The notes below the pieces were generated by a model, which was not told where the DNA came from, made no database searches, and worked only from the letters and a program-made list of their open reading frames with translations. This document shows, one piece after another, positions 16,107-24,871 of a DNA stretch of 38,325 nucleotides (its first letter is position 1; each line of letters starts with the position of its first letter). The DNA comes from Helicobacteraceae bacterium (GTDB lineage: Bacteria; Campylobacterota; Campylobacteria; Campylobacterales; Sulfurimonadaceae), in assembly GCA_015488775.1 (NCBI GenBank), contig WFNF01000018.1, positions 1 to 38,325 on the forward strand, read 5' to 3'. The translations under genes were made by a program, and so were the position numbers.

Positions 16107-16109
16107 AAC

Positions 16110-18329
16110 TTACTCTTTTTCTTCAAAAGGTGTACGATTTTTACATTTAGTACACTCATACACCTCTTTATTTCTATAAGTTCTTCTAGCTAATGCTCCA
16201 CCACAATCTTTCTCTTCACATTTTTCTTCAGTTGGTTCAAACTTAGAGATAAATTTACACTTAGGGTAGTGTTCACATCCCCAAAATGCACCACGTTTAC
16301 TAGTTCTAAACATCAACTTACCACCACACTCAGGACAAGGTATTTTAGACTCTTTAACTGCTTCTAGTGATTTTGTAGTTTTACATTTAGGGTAGCCTGA
16401 ACATGCTAAAAACTTACCGTTTCTTCCCATTTTAACTATCATATCTGAGCCACATTTTTCACATTTTTCATCACTAACTTCAACAGGGGCTTTCTCTTTA
16501 GGCTCTTCACCCTCTTCTAAAACTTGCTCTGTATATTTACACTTAGGAAAACCACTACAAGCTATAAAGTTACCATAACGACCACCTCTTAAAAGTAGCT
16601 CTTCTCCACACTCAGGACACTCACGACCAAGTGGTTTTGCAAGTTTTAAAGATTTTATATCCGTTTTACCCTTAGCAATTTTTTCCATAAATGGTTCATA
16701 AAATTCAAGTAAAACTTTTTCCCATTCATGTTTACCCTCTGCTATCTCATCAAGAGTCTCTTCCATATTTGCTGTAAAAGAAGCATCAACTATATCACTA
16801 AAGTGTTCCTCTAACATCTCTGTCACAGTAAAAGCAATCTTAGTTGGTACAATCTGACGCTTTTCTATCTCTATATACATTCTAGCTTGAAGTGTTGAGA
16901 TAGTTGGTGCGTAAGTTGATGGACGACCTATCCCCTCTGCTTCAAGTTTCTTGATCAAAGATGCTTCTGAGTAACGAGCTGGTGGCTCTGTAAAATGTTG
17001 CTCATTTTTGATGTTTTGTATATCTATATTATCACCCTCTTTAAGAGTTGGAAGTAGTTTATCTTTATCGTCTGTTCCCATGATTTTATAAAAACCATCA
17101 AAAACAAGTTTTCTACCACTAGCTTTAAATTCTGATTTTTGACCTTTAAAAATTATGTTTTGAAGTTCAAACTGAGCATCCATCATCTGAGAAGCAACAA
17201 ATCTATTGTAAATAAGTCTATATAATCTAATCTCATCAGACTTTAAAAACTTTTCAGCAATAGCAGGAGTAAACTCTAACATTGTTGGGCGTATAGCCTC
17301 ATGCGCTTCTTGAGCACCCTTAGCAGTTTTAGTATAAACCTTCTCTTTTTTTGGAAGATACTTCTCTCCAAACTCATTTGAAATTTTTTCTCTTACAGCT
17401 TCTATAGCTTCTTTTGCGATGTTTAGTGAGTCTGTTCTCATATATGTTATAACACCACTAACACCATTTGGAGTTTTTACACCCTCATAAAGTGATTGCG
17501 CAACCATCATAGTCTTTTTAGGTGTCATACTCAAACGAGATGATGCACTTTGTTGAAGAGTTGATGTCATAAATGGTGGTTGAGTTGAAGTTTTACGATT
17601 TTTTGTTTCAATCGCACCTATAGTAAATTTTTCTTTTTCTATAGTTGCCATAATATGGTCAGCATCTTTTTTGTTGGTAATGCTAAGTTTATCCATCTTT
17701 TGTTCATCAAATTTTACAAGAGTTGAGTCTATATCTTTTTTAAAGATAGTATCTATGCTCCAGTACTCAACAGGAATAAAAGCTTTTATCTCACGCTCTT
17801 TATCTATAATGATTTTAAGAGTTGAGCTTTGAACACGTCCACCTGAGAGTCCCTTTTGTATTTTTGAGCTTAAAAGTGGAGAAAGTTTATAACCAACCAT
17901 ACGATCAAGTAAACGACGTGTTTGTTGCGCATTTACCATTTTCATATCTATGCTTTTTGCTTCTTCTAAAGCCTTATTGATTGCCGTTTTAGTGATTTCA
18001 TGAAACACTATACGTGGTAAAGATTCTGGATCTTTTTTAATAGCATGAGCAATATGCCACCCTATAGCTTCCCCCTCGCGGTCCTCATCGGTCGCGATAT
18101 AGATAGTATCTGCTTTTTTAGCTAGGGTTAATATATCTTTTACTTTTGACTTGTTCTCTTTAGAGATACTGTACTCTGGGGTTATACCATTTTCATCTAT
18201 TTTTATACCAAATTTACTTTTTGGAAGGTCTCTTACATGACCTTTAGATGCTATGACCTCATAGCCCTTACCTAAAAAGTTTTTAATTGTTTTTGCTTTT
18301 GCGGGTGACTCAACTATAATTAAATCCAA
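16110..18329 (-). CDS. topA: DNA topoisomerase I
   Basis: 739 aa from a TTG start; the peptide DLIIVESPAKAKTIKNFLGK begins right at the conserved Toprim strand, so no upstream ATG is needed. A GGGAAAA ribosome site precedes it. The Toprim acidic motif is in IATDEDREGEAIGWH. The catalytic Tyr is Tyr296 in ITYMRTDS. Four C-terminal zinc-ribbon-like units follow (CPECG, CEKCG, CPECG and CEEKDCGG types), which bind single-stranded DNA. The enzyme relaxes negative supercoils. It heads the minus-strand operon and shares its upstream region with divergent flaA. Confidence 0.96.
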   Translation of the reverse strand: MDLIIVESPAKAKTIKNFLGKGYEVIASKGHVRDLPKSKFGIKIDENGITPEYSISKENKSKVKDILTLAKKADTIYIATDEDREGEAIGWHIAHAIKKDPESLPRIVFHEITKTAINKALEEAKSIDMKMVNAQQTRRLLDRMVGYKLSPLLSSKIQKGLSGGRVQSSTLKIIIDKEREIKAFIPVEYWSIDTIFKKDIDSTLVKFDEQKMDKLSITNKKDADHIMATIEKEKFTIGAIETKNRKTSTQPPFMTSTLQQSASSRLSMTPKKTMMVAQSLYEGVKTPNGVSGVITYMRTDSLNIAKEAIEAVREKISNEFGEKYLPKKEKVYTKTAKGAQEAHEAIRPTMLEFTPAIAEKFLKSDEIRLYRLIYNRFVASQMMDAQFELQNIIFKGQKSEFKASGRKLVFDGFYKIMGTDDKDKLLPTLKEGDNIDIQNIKNEQHFTEPPARYSEASLIKKLEAEGIGRPSTYAPTISTLQARMYIEIEKRQIVPTKIAFTVTEMLEEHFSDIVDASFTANMEETLDEIAEGKHEWEKVLLEFYEPFMEKIAKGKTDIKSLKLAKPLGRECPECGEELLLRGGRYGNFIACSGFPKCKYTEQVLEEGEEPKEKAPVEVSDEKCEKCGSDMIVKMGRNGKFLACSGYPKCKTTKSLEAVKESKIPCPECGGKLMFRTSKRGAFWGCEHYPKCKFISKFEPTEEKCEEKDCGGALARRTYRNKEVYECTKCKNRTPFEEKE

Positions 18330-18477
18330 GATTTTCCCTTTTTTATGTTAACTTCTATCTACTATATATGTAGTTTGAGATTTTTTTTATGAAAGTGTAG
18401 CAAAAAAGAACAGACAAATCAAAACTAATGGCAAACTTTAAAAAAATAGTTAATAGAAATATTTTCAAATATAGCAT

Positions 18478-18504
18478 TAAAGAAATATTTTCAAGTGACG
18501 ATAA
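18478..18504 (+). promoter_or_regulatory. Sigma-28 (FliA) promoter of flaA
   Basis: TAAA (18478-18481), a 15-bp spacer, then GACGATAA (18497-18504) matches the FliA consensus TAAA-N15-GCCGATAA at all but one position. It sits 66 bp before the flaA start, giving a leader of about 60 nt. Confidence 0.85.
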
Positions 18505-18512
18505 TTAAAGTA

Positions 18513-18528
18513 TCAGCAAGGACGCTGA
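18513..18528 (+). promoter_or_regulatory. Putative CsrA-binding hairpin in the flaA leader
   Basis: The stem TCAGC/GCTGA closes a loop AAGGAC, so the GGA core of CsrA sites is presented in a loop right at the 5' end of the expected mRNA. A second small hairpin, GAAGC-AAC-GCTTC (18539-18551), follows. The AAAAGGA ribosome site at 18558-18564 could be the second CsrA contact. CsrA repression of flaA with FliW relief is established in Campylobacter jejuni; binding here is inferred. Confidence 0.5.
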
Positions 18529-18570
18529 AAAAACTTCAGAAGCAACGCTTCGCCCGAAAAAGGATTTATT

Positions 18571-20643
18571 ATGGGTTTTAGAATTAACACAAACATTGCG
18601 GCAATGAATGCCCAAACAAACGCAAATATGACTAACCGTGGTCTTGATAGCTCACTAGAGAAATTAAGTTCAGGTTTAAGAATTAACAAAGCTGCTGATG
18701 ATGCATCTGGTATGACAATTGCCGATACTCTTCGTTCACAAGCTAACTCACTAGGTCAAGCTATTTCAAATGCAAATGACGGTATCTCTGTTGTGCAAAT
18801 TGCAGATAAAGCTATGGATGAGCAACTAAAGATACTTGATACTATTAAAACTAAAGCAATTCAAGCTGCTTCAGATACTCAAAATAGTTCATCTCGTTCA
18901 GCTATTCAAAAAGATGTTAACCGTCTTTTAGAACAACTTGATAATATTGCAAAAACTACATCTTATAATGGTCAATCACTACTTTCTGGAAACTTTACAA
19001 ACAAAGAGTTCCAAATTGGTGCTTACTCAAACCAAACTATTAAAGCTTCTATTGATAACACTCAATCTTTAGCTATTGGTAACATCACGTCAAAAACTGA
19101 TATTTCTGCAGTTGGTAATACAATCACTGATACAGTTGCAACTACAATAACTGAAGGTTCAAAAACCATCTCCATTTCAACTGCATTTGGAGCTGGATTT
19201 AATGGTCAAGGTTTAGCACAAGGTGATACTATCCGTATAGATGGTGTTGGTGATTATACAATTGCTGAAGTTGATGGAACTATGTCAACAGGTACTATGT
19301 CAGGTGCGACTATAACATTAGATAGAGGTATTGAAAAAACTTTATCTGTTGGTTCAAGTGTAAATATATCTTTGGTTCAAACTGTAGCTGAAGACTTAAA
19401 TAATCTTAAACTTACTTCTGGTGCTGCAGATGCTGCTTCTACTGTTATAATAAGTTCAAGCGATATTGCAGGATTAGCAGTTGGTGATACTATAGATATA
19501 ACAAGTAGTGCTGGTAATACTAAAACTTACACTATTGCAGTACTTACAGGGGCAACATCAGTTGGTGCAACTTCAGGATCTATAACTATATCTACGACAG
19601 ATACAAGTTCTGGTGGGGTTTTAGCTAATGCTACTGATATTAAAATGTCTAATAGAGCATCTTTAGGAACTGACTTTACAAGTAATGACTTTATTCAATA
19701 CACTGTAGATAATACAAAACTTCAAGGTGTTCAATTAACAGCAGAGGTTACAGCAACTAAATCTGATGGTTCAACTACAACATTAGCTGCTGGTGTTGAT
19801 CAAAGTGGTCTTGGTCGTGTTGCAAATCTTGTTAATGCTACAAGTGATGCAACTGGTATTAAAGCTGTTGCTACAGTTGAGCAAAACTCAAACATTCGTG
19901 TACAAGCTGGCCAATTATCTTCAGATGTGTTTATTAATGGTGAACGTATCATGGATAAAGGTGATACTCTTGTAGATGGTGACACAGACAACACTTTACT
20001 AAATGCTGTTAATGCAAAAACAAACATCACTGGTGTAAGTGCAACTTTAGAATCTGATGGTACTATGACACTTACAAGTGATGGTAGAGCTATGGTAACT
20101 GATGGTTTAAGTGCAGCTGCTGGTATTAATGATGGTGTTCACGCTGGTGAGCTTAAATTTACAAGTAAAAATGGTGGTGCTATAGATACAAGTTCAGCTC
20201 ATTATTCTGATGCTGGATTAGTAACTTCAAACTCTGCTGGTAATACATTAGATGAGCTATCTTCAACTAATGTACTTAGTGACTTAAAATTTGGTCAAGT
20301 AGATGATAACAACGATGGTGTTGTAAATTCAAATGACAAAGTTGGTCTTCTTTTAACTAAAAAAGGTGCAATGCTTACTATGGACATTACAGAAGCTGCT
20401 ATCTCTAAACTAGATAGTACTCGTTCTGACCTTGGTTCGGTTCAAAATCAACTTAATGTTACTGTAAACAATATCTCAGTGACTCAAGTAAATGTAAAAG
20501 CGGCAGAATCTCAAATCAGAGATGTTGACTTTGCTCAAGAGAGTGCAAACTTCTCAAGACTTAACATCCTAGCTCAATCTGGATCTTACGCAATGAGTCA
20601 AGCAAATGCTATTCAAAAAAATGTTATGAGACTATTACAATAA
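18571..20643 (+). CDS. flaA: Flagellin FlaA (major, sigma-28 class)
   Basis: 690 aa, longer than C. jejuni FlaA (about 575). Conserved D0/D1 ends are present: MGFRINTNIAAMNAQTNA at the start and SESANFSRL-type QESANFSRLNILAQSGSYA then MRLLQ at the end. The central Ser/Thr/Gly-rich domain should be surface exposed and is the expected target for glycosylation. Two similar beta modules lie within it (about residues 211-255 and 298-348). An EF-hand-like acidic loop occurs at 578-589 (DDNNDGVVNSND). It has its own promoter and ends in a hairpin. The first 270 residues are nearly the same as in FlaB. Confidence 0.97.
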   Translation: MGFRINTNIAAMNAQTNANMTNRGLDSSLEKLSSGLRINKAADDASGMTIADTLRSQANSLGQAISNANDGISVVQIADKAMDEQLKILDTIKTKAIQAASDTQNSSSRSAIQKDVNRLLEQLDNIAKTTSYNGQSLLSGNFTNKEFQIGAYSNQTIKASIDNTQSLAIGNITSKTDISAVGNTITDTVATTITEGSKTISISTAFGAGFNGQGLAQGDTIRIDGVGDYTIAEVDGTMSTGTMSGATITLDRGIEKTLSVGSSVNISLVQTVAEDLNNLKLTSGAADAASTVIISSSDIAGLAVGDTIDITSSAGNTKTYTIAVLTGATSVGATSGSITISTTDTSSGGVLANATDIKMSNRASLGTDFTSNDFIQYTVDNTKLQGVQLTAEVTATKSDGSTTTLAAGVDQSGLGRVANLVNATSDATGIKAVATVEQNSNIRVQAGQLSSDVFINGERIMDKGDTLVDGDTDNTLLNAVNAKTNITGVSATLESDGTMTLTSDGRAMVTDGLSAAAGINDGVHAGELKFTSKNGGAIDTSSAHYSDAGLVTSNSAGNTLDELSSTNVLSDLKFGQVDDNNDGVVNSNDKVGLLLTKKGAMLTMDITEAAISKLDSTRSDLGSVQNQLNVTVNNISVTQVNVKAAESQIRDVDFAQESANFSRLNILAQSGSYAMSQANAIQKNVMRLLQ

Positions 20644-20662
20644 TAGACACATTGCAATCTTT

Positions 20663-20687
20663 TCAAAGAAACTTTATGTTTCTTTGA
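20663..20687 (+). terminator. Hairpin after flaA
   Basis: Perfect 10-bp arms TCAAAGAAAC and GTTTCTTTGA enclose the 5-nt loop TTTAT, 20 bp after the stop. The following sequence is T-rich (ATCTTCTTCTT) rather than a pure T run. It likely separates flaA transcripts from flaB. Confidence 0.65.
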
Positions 20688-20816
20688 TCAAATCTTCTTC
20701 TTAACTCTTACACAATACATTTTAAATTTTTTCTCTTTTTATATTATTATAATATTAAACAATCTGACAAATTAAAAAACACCTATATGAATGCATATTT
20801 ACCTAAAATAAAAAAC

Positions 20817-20831
20817 TGGAACACCTTTTGC
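20817..20831 (+). promoter_or_regulatory. Sigma-54 (RpoN) promoter of flaB
   Basis: TGGAAC, 5 nt, then TTGC gives the exact GG-N10-GC spacing. It is the only such site in the 245-bp flaA-flaB gap and lies 57 bp before the flaB ATG. The division into a sigma-28 flaA and sigma-54 flaB is the one known from C. jejuni. Confidence 0.8.
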
Positions 20832-20850
20832 TTAACTTACTCTAATACTA

Positions 20851-20862
20851 CGCAAGGATGCG
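20851..20862 (+). promoter_or_regulatory. Putative CsrA-binding hairpin in the flaB leader
   Basis: The stem CGCA/TGCG closes the tetraloop AGGA. The sequence CAAGGATG matches the core of the CsrA consensus (CARGGAUG). It lies within about 10 nt of the expected sigma-54 transcript start, mirroring the flaA leader, with a second GGA in the ribosome site (AAAAAGGA, ending 20881). Confidence 0.5.
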
Positions 20863-20888
20863 AATAGCATTTCAAAAAGGAAAAAGTT

Positions 20889-22967
20889 ATGGGATTTAGA
20901 ATAAACACTAATATTGCATCAATGAATGCACAAACAAATGCGGCAATTGTCAATAGGAATCTTGATAGTTCACTAGAGAAGTTGAGTTCAGGTTTAAGAA
21001 TTAATAAGGCAGCTGATGATGCATCTGGTATGACTATTGCAGATTCACTTCGTTCACAAGCTAACTCACTAGGTCAAGCTATTGCAAATGCAAATGATGG
21101 AATCTCTGTTATACAAATTGCTGATAAAGCTATGGATGAGCAATTAAAAATACTAGACACTATTAAAACTAAAGCAATTCAAGCTGCTTCAGATACTCAA
21201 AACAGTGCATCTCGTGAAGCTATACAAAAGGATGTTGATAGACTTTTAGAACAACTAGATAACATTGCAAAAACTACATCTTATAATGGACAGACTCTAC
21301 TTTCTGGTAACTTTACAAATAAAGAGTTCCAAATTGGTGCTTACTCTAACCAAACAATTAAAGCTTCTATAGATAATACTCAATCTTTAGCTATAGGTAA
21401 TATTACTGGTAAAACAGATATTGCTGCTATTGGAAACACTATTAGTGATGCAGTTACAACAACAATAACAGAGGGTTCTAAAACTATCTCAATCTCAACT
21501 GCGTTTGGTGGAGCTAACTTTGATGGTCAAGGCTTAGCTGTTGGAGATACAATCCGTATAGATGGTGTTGGTGATTATAAAATTGCTGAGCTTGATGGCA
21601 GCATGTCAACTGGTACTATGTCAGGTGCAACTATAACACTAGATAGAGGTATTGAAAAAACATTATCTGTTGGTACAAATGTAAAACTATCTTTAGTTCA
21701 AACCGTACCTGAAAATTTAAATGCTTTAGATACTTCAAGTGGTACAGCAGATGCTGCCTCTACTGTTGCAATAAGTACAACAGATTTATCTGGTTTAGCA
21801 GTTGGTGACACAATAAATATAACAAATAGTGCTGGTAATACTAAGGTATATACTATTGCAATACTTACAGGAGCAACATCTGTTGGTGCTACTTCAGGCT
21901 CTATAACTATATCTACAACAGATACAAGTTCTGGTGGTGCTTTAGCAAATGCAACAAATATACAGATGTCAGATAGAGCATCTCTAGGTACCGATTTTAC
22001 AAGTGATGATTTTATACAATACACGGTAGGTGGAGTAGATCTTCAAGGAGTTCAATTAACTAAGTCAGTTGATGTAGCGATGTCAGATGGAAGTACAAAA
22101 ACGTTTGCATCTGGTGTTGATCAAACTGGTTTAGGTAAAGTAGCAGATTTAATCAACGCTACAACAGATAAAACTGGTATAAAAGCTGTTGCAGTCGTTG
22201 AAGAAAAATCTCAAATACGTGTTCAAGGTGGAATCATCTCGAATGATATAATAATCAATGGTGAGCGAATTTTAAATGCAGGTACAACTATTGAAAATGC
22301 TGATAGCAATAACACCCTACTAAATGCGATTAACCAAAAAACTAATGTAACTGGAGTTAGTGCAACTTTAGCAGCAGATGGAACTATGAGACTAACAAGT
22401 GATGGTAGAGCTATGGTAACAGATGGCTTAAGTGTAGTTGCAGGGATAAATGATGGTGTACATGCAGGAGAACTAGAACTTAAAAGTTTAACAGGTGGAA
22501 CTATAGATACATCATCAAAACAGTTTAAAGACTCTGGATTAACACAAAGTTCAAATTCAGATATATCCTCTTTAACAGAGTTAGAGCAAAGCAATGTTCT
22601 GAGTGATGTTAAATACGGTCAAGTTGATGATAATGAAGATGGTGTTATAGATGAAAAAGATAAAGTTGGACTATTAAGAACAAATGCGGGGGCTATGCGT
22701 ACTATGGATATAGTTGAAGCAGCAATCTCAAAACTTGATGGAACTCGTTCAGATTTAGGTTCTGTTCAAAACCAACTTACAGTTACAGTAAATAATATCT
22801 CTGTTACACAAGTAAATGTAAAATCAGCAGAATCTCAAATTAGAGATGTTGACTTTGCAGCAGAGAGTGCCAACTTCTCTAAAAATAACATCCTAGCACA
22901 ATCAGGCTCTTACGCAATGAGTCAAGCAAATGCAATACAACAAAATGTACTAAAACTACTTCAATAG
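20889..22967 (+). CDS. flaB: Flagellin FlaB (minor, sigma-54 class)
   Basis: 692 aa with the same layout as FlaA. The D0/D1 ends are conserved, with MGFRINTNIASMNAQTNA at the start and SQANAIQQNVLKLLQ at the end. The same two central beta modules are present, and an acidic EF-hand-like loop at 580-591 reads DDNEDGVIDEKD. It is nearly identical to FlaA over the first 270 or so residues and diverges mostly in the middle and before the C-terminal helices. The pair is a long direct repeat prone to recombination. A Maf gene begins 24 nt after its stop with no terminator seen, so both may be on one transcript. Confidence 0.97.
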   Translation: MGFRINTNIASMNAQTNAAIVNRNLDSSLEKLSSGLRINKAADDASGMTIADSLRSQANSLGQAIANANDGISVIQIADKAMDEQLKILDTIKTKAIQAASDTQNSASREAIQKDVDRLLEQLDNIAKTTSYNGQTLLSGNFTNKEFQIGAYSNQTIKASIDNTQSLAIGNITGKTDIAAIGNTISDAVTTTITEGSKTISISTAFGGANFDGQGLAVGDTIRIDGVGDYKIAELDGSMSTGTMSGATITLDRGIEKTLSVGTNVKLSLVQTVPENLNALDTSSGTADAASTVAISTTDLSGLAVGDTINITNSAGNTKVYTIAILTGATSVGATSGSITISTTDTSSGGALANATNIQMSDRASLGTDFTSDDFIQYTVGGVDLQGVQLTKSVDVAMSDGSTKTFASGVDQTGLGKVADLINATTDKTGIKAVAVVEEKSQIRVQGGIISNDIIINGERILNAGTTIENADSNNTLLNAINQKTNVTGVSATLAADGTMRLTSDGRAMVTDGLSVVAGINDGVHAGELELKSLTGGTIDTSSKQFKDSGLTQSSNSDISSLTELEQSNVLSDVKYGQVDDNEDGVIDEKDKVGLLRTNAGAMRTMDIVEAAISKLDGTRSDLGSVQNQLTVTVNNISVTQVNVKSAESQIRDVDFAAESANFSKNNILAQSGSYAMSQANAIQQNVLKLLQ

Positions 22968-22990
22968 TTTTAGTATTATAAAGCAATATT

Positions 22991-24871
22991 ATGGATTTTT
23001 ATAAAAAAAACCTTGATGCAATAAAACAAAATAATGTTTTTCTTTATGAAAAACTAAACTCAATATATAATAATGATAGATATGAGGTTTTTTTACCTCA
23101 AGGGTATAAATATCCAAACATATTAGATAAAAAAAACAATGCTATGTTTTACCAAGATTCCCAAGATGAAATTGAGATAAAAAAAGAGCATCTAAAAGAA
23201 CTTCAAGAATACCCATTTTTATATTTTTTTGGTATTGCTGATGGTAGCAATATCAAAGAGTTATTAAAAAATAAAAATCTACAACAACTTTTAGTTATAG
23301 AGCCAGAGCTTGAACTACTTTATGTTGCTTTAAACGTAAACGATTTTAGCAAAGATTTAGAGAAAAACAGATTACTTTTTTTAGAAAAAGATGATATAAA
23401 TAGATCAACAATAGTTAATCTTTTTCATAACTTAAATGCAAAATACTATATAAAAGTATTTAGATTACATCTGATAAATCAATATTATGAGCAATTTTAT
23501 ATTGATGAGTATAAAAAATTATATGGAATTTTTTTAGATGCTTTAGACTACTTTGCACAAGCAAATGGTAACGATATAAACGACACATTTACAGGAGTCA
23601 TACAACATATCCAAAACTTAGACATAATGTTAGAAAACTTACCTTATTCCCAGCTAAAAAAGGCAAAAAACTCTAATTTAGCTGTTATAGTATCAACAGG
23701 TCCAAGCTTAACTAAACAACTTCCACTACTAAAAGAGTATCAAGATAAAATTACAATTATAAGTGTAGATGCCTCTCTACCTATACTTTTAAAAAATGGT
23801 ATCATCCCAGATATTGTTACATCTATGGAGAGGGATGAACCAACATCTGTATTTTTTAAAGATGTAGATTATTCAACACTTAAAGAGACCATTTTTATAT
23901 GTGCGTCACTTCAACATAAAAGTGTTTTTGATGCTATTAAAAGCGATAAATTAATGGTTGTAATGCGTCCATTTGCTTACAATATATATTTTGATTTTGA
24001 TGATTATGGATATGTTTGTATGGGGATGAGTTCAGCTAATATGGCTCATGAAGTAGCAACAGCTATGAGATTTGATCAGATAACATTTATAGGTCAAAAT
24101 CTTGCCTTTGGTGATGATTTAAAAACACATGCTGATGATCATATTATAGAAAGTGATCCTGATCTTGATGCTCAAATTCAAAGTGGTAAGCTTTTTGATA
24201 TAACGGCTTATGGTGCAGAGGGGAAAGTAAAAACAAATATTTTTTGGAATATCTTTAAAAATTTTATTGAACAACATATAGACTCAACCAAAAACATAGT
24301 TACAAGCTATAACTCTACACAAGGTGGTGCTAGGATTGAGGGTAGTATAGAGATCGATTTTAAAGATGTTTTGTCTAAATATGCAAATACTACAAAAAAA
24401 CCTTTACAAGTAAGCAAACCATCAAGTGAAAACATTGAAGTATTAAAAAGTTCAAAAGAGCAAAAGTTACAATTTATCCTTGATGAATCAAAAGAGTTGC
24501 AAGAGCAGATCAATAGATCTTTTTTAATTATTGCAGATGCCTCAAAAGATCTTGAAAATAAAAGTATAGATGAGTGTTTAGAGATATTTGATATCTCAAT
24601 GACTATAAAACTTTTAGATGAGATATCTAAAATCCGTAAAGAGGTTGAAAACTCTAAAATATATTACAAATTTTTAGAGAGCATCATACAGCCACTAATG
24701 TACTCTATGGAGTTGGAGATAGGTGAGATAAAAGTAAAATATGTTAATAATCCTAAAGACAATACTATAAAAGCTCTGCAATGGATTTTAGCACATAGAT
24801 ATTGGCTTTTTAGTCTAAGTGGCGTAATTGAAAATGTTATCCATCTAACTCAAGAGAATATTAAGAGCTAG
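22991..24871 (+). CDS. maf1: Motility-associated factor (Maf) glycosyltransferase, copy 1
   Basis: 626 aa of the Maf/DUF115 (MAF_flag10) family, which transfers nonulosonic acids to flagellin in the cytoplasm before export. The central nucleotide-sugar-binding-like domain (about 228-400) contains VSTGPSLTKQLPLL, SMERDEPTSVFFKD, LQHKSVFDAIKSD, SSANMAHEVA and GQNLAFGDD. A variable helical C-terminal region follows. It lies directly behind flaB on the same strand, so it is likely made together with its substrate. It ends tail to tail with the second maf gene, overlapping by 11 bp. Confidence 0.9.
   Translation: MDFYKKNLDAIKQNNVFLYEKLNSIYNNDRYEVFLPQGYKYPNILDKKNNAMFYQDSQDEIEIKKEHLKELQEYPFLYFFGIADGSNIKELLKNKNLQQLLVIEPELELLYVALNVNDFSKDLEKNRLLFLEKDDINRSTIVNLFHNLNAKYYIKVFRLHLINQYYEQFYIDEYKKLYGIFLDALDYFAQANGNDINDTFTGVIQHIQNLDIMLENLPYSQLKKAKNSNLAVIVSTGPSLTKQLPLLKEYQDKITIISVDASLPILLKNGIIPDIVTSMERDEPTSVFFKDVDYSTLKETIFICASLQHKSVFDAIKSDKLMVVMRPFAYNIYFDFDDYGYVCMGMSSANMAHEVATAMRFDQITFIGQNLAFGDDLKTHADDHIIESDPDLDAQIQSGKLFDITAYGAEGKVKTNIFWNIFKNFIEQHIDSTKNIVTSYNSTQGGARIEGSIEIDFKDVLSKYANTTKKPLQVSKPSSENIEVLKSSKEQKLQFILDESKELQEQINRSFLIIADASKDLENKSIDECLEIFDISMTIKLLDEISKIRKEVENSKIYYKFLESIIQPLMYSMELEIGEIKVKYVNNPKDNTIKALQWILAHRYWLFSLSGVIENVIHLTQENIKS

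Noticed and set aside
19800-22594. Long antisense frames within flaA and flaB
   Set aside because: The repetitive Ser/Thr/Ala codon use of flagellins leaves antisense frames open. They have no family features or ribosome sites.
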